In this document: piece after piece, positions 1 through 8,400 of the stretch
Layout: each line of letters begins with the position of its first letter
Position numbering within the stretch: the stretch's first letter is position 1
NCBI RefSeq assembly: GCF_014202995.1
Contig: NZ_JACHIA010000013.1
Location: forward strand, 112,412-176,411
Length of the DNA stretch: 64,000 bases
Direction: 5' to 3'
Source: Longimicrobium terrae
Lineage (GTDB): Bacteria; Gemmatimonadota; Gemmatimonadetes; Longimicrobiales; Longimicrobiaceae
Notes under the pieces: model-generated
The model's input: the letters and a program-made list of their open reading frames with translations, nothing else
The model's database searches: none
Told to the model about the DNA's origin: nothing
Made by a program: the position numbers and the translations under genes

Positions 1-1833
1 TCCGCCGCGCTGGCCCTGGTTCGCCGCCACGTGCGGCTCGCGTGCATCGGCGGAGAGTCGATGGTGACGGAGCGGGCGCGGCGGTGGGTGCAGGCGCCCG
101 GAACCGGCGTGCTGGTAAACGGTTACGGGCCGACGGAGACGGTGGTGACGGCTGCGCTGTACACCGTTCCGGAAGGGTTCGGGGCGGAGGCGCTCCCGGC
201 GCGGACGCCCGTGGGTACGCCGCCGGCCGGGCGGACGCTTCGGGTGCTGGATGCCCGTCTGCGGCTGCTTGCGGAAGGGGTGCCGGGCGAGTTGTACATC
301 GGCGGGCCGGTGGGGGCGCGCGGCTACCTGGGCCGTCCCGCGCTCACGGCGGAGCGCTTTGTCCCCGACCCGTTCGGCGAGCCGGGCTCTCGCATGTACC
401 GCAGCGGCGACCTGGCGCGGTGGAACGGCGGGGAACTGGAGTTCCTGGGTCGGGCCGACATGCAGGTGAAGGTGCGCGGATTCCGCGTGGAGCCGGGAGA
501 GGTGGAGTCGGTGCTGCGCACGCATCCGGGCGTACGCGACGTGGCGGTCGCGGCGCGTCCTGATGCGGCCGGGGAGAACCGGCTGATCGCATACGTGGCG
601 GGAGAGGTGGATGAGGCGGAGCTGCGTGACCTGTGCGCGTCGCGGCTGCCGGTGTACATGGTCCCGCAGGTGATCGTACCGGTGGATGCGCTGCCGGTGA
701 CGCGAAACGGCAAGGTGGACTACCGCGCGCTTCCCGATCCGGGGAGCGGCGGAGCGGCGGGATACCTCCTGCCCACCGGCGCGGCGGAGGTGGAAATGGC
801 CGCGCTGTGGGCGGACACGCTGGGCGTGAAATGTGTGGGTGCGCGGGACGACTTCTTCCGGCTGGGCGGGCATTCGCTGCTGGCGGTGCGGCTGCTGGCG
901 CGCGTGGGGGAGCGGTTCGGGCGCGACCTGCCGCTGGCCACGCTCTTTCAGAACCCGACACTGTCGGTCTTTACGGCGGCGGTACGGGACGGTGCGGAGG
1001 CGGAGGACGAGGGGCGTCTGCGGGTGACGCTTTCCGGCGGGACGCTGCCGCCCTTCTTCTGCATGCCTCCCGCAGGCGGAACGGTGACGCCGTACACGGA
1101 CCTGGCGCGGCTGCTGGGGTCGGACCAGCCGTTCCATGCGCTGCAGGCGCCGGGAGTCGCCACGGAGGATGAGCCGCTGCGTTCGGTGCAGGCGATGGCG
1201 GAGCGCTACGTGGACGAGATCCGGCTCGCGCAGCCGGCGGGTCCGTATCGTCTGGGCGGGTGGTCGGCGGGCGGGCTGGTGGCGCTGGAAGTGGCCCGCC
1301 GGCTCCGCGCGCGCGGCGAGGAGGTCTCGCTGCTGGCGCTGTTCGACACGATTCCGCCGGACGGGCTGCGCGAGGCGGTGGCGCCGGACCGCGTGGAGCA
1401 GTACGTGAGCTTTGCGCGCAACTCGGTGACCAACGACGAGGCGCGGCTGGCGGAACTGGAATCGGAACTGCGCGCCGCGGGACCGGCCGGATGGATGAAG
1501 GCGCTGTCGGCGTGGGTGGCGCGAAACGGTGCGCAGGTGCTGGACGCGCAGTTGGAGCGGCTGTCGCGCGTCTTTGACGTGTACGAGGCGACGGCCGAGG
1601 CTACCGACGCGTACCGGCTGGCGGATCCGTACGATGGGCCGGTGGCGCTGTTCGTGGCGGAAGAGGCGAATCCAAAGGATGCTCACCTTCCCCCGCTGGC
1701 GGAGCGCTGGAAGCCGTTCGTGGCGGGAAGTCTGCGGACGTGGACGATCCCGGGAGCGCACGCCCGCATGGTGTACGAGCCGAATGTGCGGGTACTCGCG
1801 GACGCTCTTCGCGAGGCGCTGCGCGACGGCTGA
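1..1833 (+). CDS. Nonribosomal peptide synthetase, C-terminal A-PCP-TE part (5' end outside window)
   Basis: This is the last module of a nonribosomal peptide synthetase. It activates an amino acid, loads it on a carrier protein and releases the finished peptide. The reading frame is open from base 1, so the start lies upstream. The A domain shows core motifs NGYGPTETV (A5), RMYRSGDLARW (A7), GRADMQVKVRGFRVEPGE (A8) and NGKVDYR (A10). The PCP has LGGHSL with the pantetheine Ser at 874-876. A type I thioesterase follows, with GWSAGG (nucleophile Ser at 1264-1266), a downstream Asp in LFDTIPP and a His in GAHARM. The TE at the end means this is the terminal module. The substrate-code residues A3-A5 are mostly outside the window, so the amino acid cannot be predicted. 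A strong terminator follows at 1859. Confidence 0.95.
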   Translation, partial: SAALALVRRHVRLACIGGESMVTERARRWVQAPGTGVLVNGYGPTETVVTAALYTVPEGFGAEALPARTPVGTPPAGRTLRVLDARLRLLAEGVPGELYIGGPVGARGYLGRPALTAERFVPDPFGEPGSRMYRSGDLARWNGGELEFLGRADMQVKVRGFRVEPGEVESVLRTHPGVRDVAVAARPDAAGENRLIAYVAGEVDEAELRDLCASRLPVYMVPQVIVPVDALPVTRNGKVDYRALPDPGSGGAAGYLLPTGAAEVEMAALWADTLGVKCVGARDDFFRLGGHSLLAVRLLARVGERFGRDLPLATLFQNPTLSVFTAAVRDGAEAEDEGRLRVTLSGGTLPPFFCMPPAGGTVTPYTDLARLLGSDQPFHALQAPGVATEDEPLRSVQAMAERYVDEIRLAQPAGPYRLGGWSAGGLVALEVARRLRARGEEVSLLALFDTIPPDGLREAVAPDRVEQYVSFARNSVTNDEARLAELESELRAAGPAGWMKALSAWVARNGAQVLDAQLERLSRVFDVYEATAEATDAYRLADPYDGPVALFVAEEANPKDAHLPPLAERWKPFVAGSLRTWTIPGAHARMVYEPNVRVLADALREALRDG

Positions 1834-1858
1834 TTTTTCCGAATCCTCACCCTTTACG

Positions 1859-1892
1859 CCGCCCCTGGAATATCGTGTCTGGGGCGGTTTTT
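1859..1892 (+). terminator. Rho-independent terminator after the NRPS gene
   Basis: A 7-bp CCGCCCC/GGGGCGG stem (1859-1865 with 1881-1887) is followed directly by a run of five T. It lies 26 bases after the NRPS stop codon and isolates the NRPS transcript from the genes to the right. Confidence 0.85.
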
Positions 1893-1961
1893 CTTCGGCG
1901 GAGACTTGGCTGAACGAGAGTCTTGCGTCCAGAAATCCGCTCGTTATCATGGATCTAAACC

Positions 1962-2521
1962 GAACAGCCCTCACGCGGAGGCCGCGGGGGTCGCGGAGGT
2001 CGCGGGGAACTGAACGAGAGGGGAGGAGCATGGAGATCGACCAGATCACCGGCCGGATCGTGAGCGCCGCGTACAAACTCCATACGGATCTTGGCCCGGG
2101 CATGCTGGAGTCCGTCTACGAGGTGGTGCTCGAACGATTCCTGGAAGATCGCGGCCTGAGGGTGGAGAGACAGAAGAGAATGCCATTCCGTTTTGCCGGA
2201 ATGGACTTTGACGAGGGATTCCGGGCTGACATGCTGGTGGAGGGCCGGGTGCTCGTGGAGTTGAAATCGATTGAGGCCCTTGCTCCCGTTCACAAGAAGC
2301 AGGTTCTGACGTACCTTCGCCTCCTGAATCTGCCGGTTGGTCTGCTGATCAACTTCGGTGCGCCGCGCATGAACGAAGGATTGCGCCGCATCGTAAACGA
2401 TCATGTTCCTTCCGCGCAGTCTGCGCTGCGCGTAAACCGGCAGCGGACAGGAAACCCGCGGCGCGCGCCAGAGCTCCCCGCGACCTCCGCGCCCCCCGCG
2501 ACCTCCGCGTGAGGGCAGTTC
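1962..2521. mobile_element. Candidate mobile unit: GxxExxY gene between 49-bp inverted repeats
   Basis: Bases 1962-2010 and the reverse complement of 2473-2521 match at 45 of 49 positions. Both arms are built of CGCGGAGG-like and TCGCGGGG-like pieces. They enclose one gene, and its stop codon lies inside the right arm, so the last ~13 codons read through the repeat. No transposase and no clear target duplication are seen. A shorter element with similar arms and no gene lies at 19866-19969. The mobility is inference from symmetry; the repeats themselves are read directly. Confidence 0.5.
2030..2512 (+). CDS. GxxExxY protein (PD-(D/E)XK-like fold)
   Basis: This is a 160-residue protein of the GxxExxY family. 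The name-giving motif is G24-M-L-E27-S-V-Y30. A nuclease-like site follows, with D67 and the E77-L-K79 strand, as in PDDEXK-type domains. The biochemical role of the family is not established. The start at 2030 is preceded by a good ribosome binding site (GGGAGGAG). Family proteins usually end near residue 126. The extra Pro/Ala/Arg-rich tail here is translated from the right inverted repeat. The gene sits alone between the NRPS terminator and csaA and is enclosed by inverted repeats, so it may be cargo or a driver of that repeat element. Confidence 0.8.
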   Translation: MEIDQITGRIVSAAYKLHTDLGPGMLESVYEVVLERFLEDRGLRVERQKRMPFRFAGMDFDEGFRADMLVEGRVLVELKSIEALAPVHKKQVLTYLRLLNLPVGLLINFGAPRMNEGLRRIVNDHVPSAQSALRVNRQRTGNPRRAPELPATSAPPATSA

Positions 2522-2524
2522 TAC

Positions 2525-2875
2525 ATGATGTCAGACACGAAGATGATTGAGTACGGCGATTTTGACCGCGTGGAGATGCGCGTTGGACGCATCGAGCGCG
2601 CGGAACCGTTTCCGGAGGCCCGCAAGCCGGCCATCAAGCTGTGGATCGACTTCGGCCCGGAGATCGGCGTCCGCAAGTCCAGCGCGCAGATCACGGTGCA
2701 CTACACGCCGGAGTCGCTCGTGGGACGCAGCGTGGTGGCCGTCACCAACTTTCCGCCGCGGCAGATCGGCAAGTTCATGTCGGAGGTGCTCGTACTGGGC
2801 CTGCCGGACGAAAACGGCGCCATCGTGCTGATGGCGCCGGACCACGACGTGCCGCTGGGCGGGCGCGTGTTCTAG
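2525..2875 (+). CDS. csaA: CsaA-type tRNA-binding protein
   Basis: A 116-residue protein of the CsaA family, a single OB-fold tRNA-binding domain like the C-terminus of MetG or the N-terminus of PheT. In Bacillus CsaA has been described as an export-related chaperone. The family pattern is clear: an FDRVEMRVGRI opening, KLWIDFG, KSSAQIT, the VTNFPPRQIGKFMSEVLVLG core, and a final PLGGRVF. The start could be either ATG at 2525 or 2528, or the ATG at 2543, which would give the shorter length more usual for the family. The stop overlaps the stop of the convergent response-regulator gene through a shared CTAG. Confidence 0.92.
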   Translation: MMSDTKMIEYGDFDRVEMRVGRIERAEPFPEARKPAIKLWIDFGPEIGVRKSSAQITVHYTPESLVGRSVVAVTNFPPRQIGKFMSEVLVLGLPDENGAIVLMAPDHDVPLGGRVF

Positions 2876-3297
2876 GCCGTCCGCCCCGGGGTCAGCGCAG
2901 CGGCCACGGCGGACAGGAGTGCGCCCATTTCCACCGGCTTGGCGATCAGCGCGTGCAGCCCGGCCGCCACCGCGCGGTCCGGCTCCAGATCCGGCGCGTC
3001 GCCCGTCACCATGATCACGGGCAGCCCGGTGAGGCGGGGCTGGGCGCGAAGCTGTTGCACGAACGCAAAGCCGTCCAGCCCGGGCATCCGCAGGTCGGTC
3101 AGCACCAGCGCCGGCTGCGTCTGCCCCATCCACCGCAGCGCCTCCTCCCCGCCGTCCGCCGCCTCGGCGTGGTAACCGGCGCGCCGCAGCATCATGCAAT
3201 GCAGGTCGCGGTGCGCGGCATCGTCATCCACCACCAGGATCACGGGCGGAAGCGCTGCGGTGGCGGCGGTGACGGGAAGCGGGAAGGGGATGGTCAT
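2872..3297 (-). CDS. Single-domain response regulator (CheY-like receiver)
   Basis: A 141-residue protein made of one receiver domain with no output domain. The acidic pocket is D24-D25-D26, the phospho-acceptor is D68 in LTDLRMPG, and the conserved Thr and Lys are T98 (MVTGD) and K120 (AKP). It probably works in a phosphorelay or by protein-protein contact. No kinase is adjacent; the nearest kinases are at 5481-12226. A Pro/Ala-rich N-terminus of ~17 residues precedes the domain. The gene is convergent with csaA, and the two stop codons overlap. Confidence 0.9.
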   Translation of the reverse strand: MTIPFPLPVTAATAALPPVILVVDDDAAHRDLHCMMLRRAGYHAEAADGGEEALRWMGQTQPALVLTDLRMPGLDGFAFVQQLRAQPRLTGLPVIMVTGDAPDLEPDRAVAAGLHALIAKPVEMGALLSAVAAALTPGRTA

Positions 3298-3414
3298 CGG
3301 CGGAGCGTCCTGAAGCGCATGTGCCCGGATTTTTCGGTGCGCTGAAACTGCCGCCGATCTCCTTTGCCGGCCATCGGTTGCCTGACCTAAGAGGTTTGAT
3401 CCGCACGGAGCGGG

Positions 3415-4857
3415 TCAGTCCCGCGCTGGCTGGGCGTTCGCCTCCTCGCAGCGGTCAGGCGCGGTCCGCCGCGCCACGAAGGCGGCGGCGGCCTGGACGA
3501 AGCAGCGCGGCGCCACCAGCGGCAGAAAGTGCGCACCGCCCGTCACCGTCGCGAGCCGCACGTCGCCCGCGCGGGCGAGCATGGCCACGTGCGCCTGCGC
3601 CCCCTCGAAGGGCGTATTGGGATCCAGCGTTCCGTGAATGACGAGCGTGCGCGGCAGCCGGGCCGGGGTGTGTCCGAAAAAGGCGTCCGGTTCGTACAGC
3701 GGCAGGGGACTGTCCACCAGCATGCCGGGAATGGGGCTGGTGAACAGCGCTCCCTCCGCCTCCCGCTCCACGAGCTCCCGCGTCAGATCGCGCCGGGCGT
3801 TGTTTTCCGATCCGCTGATGAGGATCACGAGCGGCAGCGACGGCGGCGACTGCGGAGAGGCGCCGAGCTTCGCCATCTCCGCCCGGAGCTCCCCGGCAGC
3901 CCGGGTGAGGGGCGCGGCGTCATCCCGCGCGAGCGCGCCGATGATGGCGGGAATCTGATCCCGAAGCTCCGGAAAGTTCAGCAGGGCCCCCATGAACTGC
4001 CGCAGGTTTCCGCCGGGCACCGCGGCCTTCCAGGGTGGGTCATTGCGCGCGAGAATCAGGCGGTAGCGCTCCGCCTGGTCCGGCGCGAGGACCGCGCGGC
4101 CCACGGCGTCCACCACCCGCGTGCGCTGGCTCAGGTCCCACTGCGGCGCGGATTCCGGGGGCACCAGGCCGTCCAGGATGATCCCCGTCAGCGGGACCGG
4201 CGTCACCTGCATCATGCGCAGGACGAGCTGCGTGCCGTAGGACACGCCGTACAGGTAGGTTTCGCCCCGGCCGCGGTGGCGGCGGATGAGGGCGGACAGA
4301 TCGTGCGCGGCGTTGGTGATGGTAAAGGCCCGTGTCCGCGCCGCGTTGGCGTGCATGGCGCCGATGCACGGTCCCCATTCCTCTCCCGCCAGCGAGATCC
4401 CGTTCGCGCTGGCCGGTGCTTCCTGCTCCGGGCACAGCTTGGATGAATATCCCGTCCCGCGATGGTCGGGAAAGATGAGGTCGTGGTTGGGAAACGCGCG
4501 CCGCAGCACCGGGAGCACGGGAAGAAACGAGGCGCCGGTTTCTCCCGGCCCGCCCGCCACCAGCCATACTTCACCGCGCCGGCGAGCCGGATCGGTCGCC
4601 GGGATCTTGCGGACGAACAGATCCACGGTTTCCGCCGTGCTTCCTTCAGCCACCGTTTGACGCAGCGGCATCGTGGCGGTCATGCAGAGCGACCCGGCCA
4701 GGGCCGGCAGCGTGGCCGCGTCGGAACAGGGTTGAAAACGTTGGGACCATGCGGGCGCCGCAAAGGCCAGGAGAGCGGCGAGGGCCGCGGGCACGAGTTT
4801 GGGGATGGACGGCTTCAACTTCTCGCGGTCGTTGCGGGACAAGAACGAGGCCGGCAC
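3415..4857 (-). CDS. Secreted alpha/beta hydrolase, TAP/proline-iminopeptidase-like
   Basis: A 480-residue exported serine hydrolase. An N-terminal signal peptide (hydrophobic about residues 22-38, ending AWSQ) follows an unusually long charged n-region. The catalytic triad can be read: S206 in GVSYGT, D412 in HGTLDPNTP and H443 in GGAHFLP. The oxyanion segment AGGPGETG is at 101-108. The order and C-terminal layout match the TAP-like C-terminal family of tripeptidyl or prolyl aminopeptidases. C451 and C470 near the end could form a disulfide, as in exported members. The substrate is probably the N-terminus of peptides, but this is family inference. It is a single-gene unit. Confidence 0.85.
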   Translation of the reverse strand: MPASFLSRNDREKLKPSIPKLVPAALAALLAFAAPAWSQRFQPCSDAATLPALAGSLCMTATMPLRQTVAEGSTAETVDLFVRKIPATDPARRRGEVWLVAGGPGETGASFLPVLPVLRRAFPNHDLIFPDHRGTGYSSKLCPEQEAPASANGISLAGEEWGPCIGAMHANAARTRAFTITNAAHDLSALIRRHRGRGETYLYGVSYGTQLVLRMMQVTPVPLTGIILDGLVPPESAPQWDLSQRTRVVDAVGRAVLAPDQAERYRLILARNDPPWKAAVPGGNLRQFMGALLNFPELRDQIPAIIGALARDDAAPLTRAAGELRAEMAKLGASPQSPPSLPLVILISGSENNARRDLTRELVEREAEGALFTSPIPGMLVDSPLPLYEPDAFFGHTPARLPRTLVIHGTLDPNTPFEGAQAHVAMLARAGDVRLATVTGGAHFLPLVAPRCFVQAAAAFVARRTAPDRCEEANAQPARD

Positions 4858-5073
4858 CCTGTGCGGGCCCGGCCAGAGGGGATTGGCGGCTCGCGCCGGC
4901 CCTCGCCCACCGCGATACGGCGCCCGGCCCAGGTAGTTTCAGGCCCGAATCGCAGAATGGATGCAGACGCGGAGACTGAACCTACCCTGCTCTCGCCCGG
5001 CGGGTCGAACCCCGCCACAATAACAAAACTCCGCGCGGATCCGGCCTCGAACCGGTCCTCATCACCCGATGCA

Positions 5074-5153
5074 GTTGAAGCCCCGAACCGGATGCGCCAG
5101 CAGCCGGTGTCGGGGGTTCCCGCTGTTTGAGCGGCGGATTCATTCGCTCAACA
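5074..5153. repeat. Intergenic hairpin repeat, family A copy 1
   Basis: An 80-bp repeat that begins GTTGAAGCCCCGAAC and ends in an imperfect hairpin TTTGAGCGGCGGATT/CATTCGCTCAA. It recurs inverted at 13072-13151 and direct at 49529-49605. The outer parts are nearly identical, while the ~20-base middle varies. It lies in the 623-bp space between the hydrolase gene and the sensor-kinase operon. Apart from this and the hairpin at 5205, nothing else is recognised in that space. Confidence 0.85.
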
Positions 5154-5204
5154 AACCCCGCTCACCCACGGGTCTCCGCCTCCCGCGCCGGCGTGTCCGC
5201 CCCG

Positions 5205-5240
5205 CCAACCCTCCCCCGGTCTTTTTCGGGGGAGGGTTGG
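5205..5240. repeat. Perfect 14-bp stem-loop upstream of the kinase operon
   Basis: A perfect 14-bp stem starting CCAACCCTCCCCCG (5205-5218) pairs with 5227-5240 around a loop that contains TTTTT. It lies ~240 bp upstream of the kinase start. It could be a terminator facing either way, or another dispersed hairpin unit. No T-tract follows the stem, so the terminator call is weak. Confidence 0.5.
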
Positions 5241-5480
5241 CCGGTGGTGCCGGCCCGGGTGGGGGCCGCCCGCAAAGCCCCCATCCACCCCCGGTCATCC
5301 GACCGATGCGCCGGTCCTTGGCGGCGGTGATCTTTGCCGGTCCGCGGACTTCGCGCGGGACGCCGGGTGCCTTGCCGCATCTGCGGAAACCACATAGCTT
5401 TGTGCCGTTTTTCGCCCCGCTCTCCGCAACCGCGTTTTCCGGCCCGCCCGCCTCCGGCGCGCGCCCCAGCAGGCTCTCTC

Positions 5481-8400
5481 ATGTCGCAATCCGTGTCTCA
5501 CGCCGGCCTCGCCCCGGAGCTTGCCCGCGCCCTCGCGCAGGTCCCGCGCGTGGGTGATCCCGCGTCGTCCCCCGCGCACCGCATGCGCGTGCTGGCCGCT
5601 GCCGCGCAGCACGCCGCCCGCGCCCGCTCCACCGCCAAAGTCCAGGCGGTGATCCAGGCCGCGCTTCCCGCCGCGATCCGCGCGGACGGGGTGGTGCTGC
5701 GGCTGGACGGGGACACGGAATCCGCCACGCATGAATCCGCGCTGGTGCGTTCCGTCGGCGACGGGAACGAAGTGTTCGGCGCGCTGTGCATCCACGGCGG
5801 GCCGTTCACGGAAGAGGACGAGGCGGCCGCCGACGCGTTCGCCGCCCTCGCCGCGGACGCCGTCTCGCGCCTCCGCCTGGCGGAACGGGCGGCGCGGGCC
5901 GAGGCGCGTCTCGCCATCGCGGAGGACAGCTATCGCACGCTGTTCGACCTCACCGGCGAAGCCATCTCGGTGCTGGACGTGGACACGCGCGAGGTCCTGG
6001 ACGTCAACCGTGCCGGGCGCGAGGTGCACGGCCGTGAACTGGACGAGTTCCGCGACCCCGCCGTCCCCCGCGTCTCCTCCACGCGCCCGGAGTTTTCCGC
6101 CGAGCGCGGGGCGGAGCTCCTGGCGCGCGCCGCCGCCGGCGAGCCGCAGTGGTACTCGTGGACCACGCTGACTCGCGACGGCGACGAGATCTTCTGGGAA
6201 GCGCGCATGATGCGCATCCGCCTGGGCGGGCGCGACGTGCTGGTGAACGTGGCCCGCGACGTCCGCGAGCGGAACGCGGCGGAAGAAGCCCTTCGCCGCG
6301 CCAACGAGCAGCTGGAGGCGCGCGTCGCCGAGCGCACCTCGGAACTGGGCTCCGTCAACGAGGCGCTGGAGGAGGAAGTCGCCGAGCACGAGGCGGCAAA
6401 GGAGGCGCTGCTGGAGCGCACGGCGGAGATGGAGGCCATCTTCCGCGCGCTCCCGGACCTCTTTTTCCGCCTGGCGGACGACGGCACCGTCCTGGACTAC
6501 CGCGCCGGCGACTCCGCCATCCTGGCCGCGCCGCCGGAGGCGTTCCTGTGGCGCCGCCTGCACGACCTCATGCCGGCGGAGGTGATGGAAATCGTGGACC
6601 GGGCGATGGCGCGCGCGCGGGAAACGCGCGCGCCGGAAGCCGCCGAGTACGCGATGGACCTGCCGCACGGGCGCCGCGACTTCGAGGCGCGCATCGTCCC
6701 CCTGGGCGACGGCACCTTCGTGACCGTGGTGCGCGACGTCACCGAGCGGGCCGGGGCGGAGCGGGCGCTGCGCGACCGCGAGGCGCACTTCCGACGGATG
6801 ATTGAAAACGCCAGCGATATGGTGCAGATCGTCGGCCCCGACACCCTCATCGTCTACACCGGCCCCTCCATGGAGCGGCTGCTGGGGTGGACGCCGGAGG
6901 AGATCGAGGGGACCAGCGCCATGGACTACCTGCACCCGGACGACGTGGAGCCTACGCTCGTCCAGTTCGGGCTGATGCTGCAACAGCCCGGCGTACCGGT
7001 TCCCGCCTCGTACCGCGTGCGCCACAAGCACGGCGGGTACCGGTGGATGGAGGCCAACGCCATGACGCTGGCGGAGGATTCCGGCACGCAGGGCGTCATC
7101 GTCAACGCGCGCGACGTCACCGAGCGCCGCGTGTTCGAAGAGGCGCTGCGGCTGAGCGAAGAGCAGTTCCGGACACTGACGGAGCATTCGTCCGACATCC
7201 CCACCATCGTTTCGCCCACCCGCGGCGTGCTGTACGTGAGCCCTTCCGTCACCCGCGTGCTGGGCTGGCCGCAGGCGGAAATGATGGGGCCCGAGGCGCG
7301 CGACCTCACCCATCCGGACGACCTGCCGCTCCTGATGGAGGCGCTGCGGGCCGCGGACGCCGAGCCGGGCGCCACCCACAGCGCGCGCTACCGCGTGCGC
7401 CACCTGGACGGCTCGTGGCGCGTGGTGGAGTCCATCGTCCGCAAGACGTCGGCGGAGGCGGAGGCGCCGCTCGTCCTGAACACCCGCGACATCACCGGGC
7501 AGACGCGCGCGGAAGAGGCGCTCCGCCGCAGCGAGGAGCAGTTCCGCCTGCTGAGCGAGCATTCGTCGGACGTGCCCTCCATCCTGTCCCCCACCGGCGA
7601 GTCGCTGTACATCAGCCCCGCCGTCACCCGCGTGCTGGGCTACACGCCGGACGAGGTGAAGGGGCACCGCGGGCAGACGTCGCGCATTCATCCCGACGAC
7701 GTGCACAACCTGGCGGAGCTGATGCGCGCCACGGCGGCCGACCCGTCCCGGCCGCACGGCGTGCACTACCGCGTGCGCCACAGGGACGGGAGCTGGCGGG
7801 TGATGGAAACCGTCGCCCGCAAGACGTCGCCGGAGCCAGAGGCGCCGCTGGTGGCCAACACCCGCGACATCACCGCGCTGCGCCAGGCGGAAGAGGCGCT
7901 ACGGCAGCGCGAGGAGCAGTTCCGCATGCTCATCGAGCACTCGTCCGACATCCCCACCATCGTGTCGCCCACGGGGGAAGTCATCTACGTCAGCCCCTCC
8001 ATCACCCGCATGCTGGGCTACCTGCCGGAGGAAATGACGGGGCCGGAGGGGATGAACACGGCGCACCCCGACGACCTGCCCGTGGTCGCCCGCGTGCTGG
8101 CGGCGGCGGCGGCGGAGCCCGGCCGCACCTTCAGCGGGCAGTACCGGGCGCGCCACAGGGACGGCTCGTGGCGCGTACTGAGTTCCGTCGTGCGCAAGAC
8201 GGGGCCGGAGCCGGAAGCGCCGCTGGTGGCCAACACGCGCGACATCACCGAGCAGACCCGCGCGGAAGAGGCGCTGCGGGAGCGGGAGGAATACTTCCGC
8301 CGGCTGATCGAGAACGCGCAGGACCTCATCACCGTCATCGGGCCGGACGGCACGCGGCGGTTCGAGAGCGCGGCCATCCGCAACCTGTACGGCTACGACC

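Noticed and set aside
1529..2029. A longer form of the GxxExxY protein starting inside the NRPS gene
   Set aside because: The upstream part is the NRPS gene out of frame. ATG 2030 has a strong ribosome binding site and the family's N-terminus.
4990..5030. A T-arm-like GGCGGG-TCGAAC-CCCGCC hairpin suggesting a tRNA gene
   Set aside because: No acceptor, D or anticodon arm could be fitted around it, and there is no CCA. It is just a 6-bp stem-loop.
5334..5480. Extending the nine-PAS kinase 49 residues upstream
   Set aside because: The extra residues are Arg/Pro-rich without similarity to the family; ATG 5481 gives a natural start.
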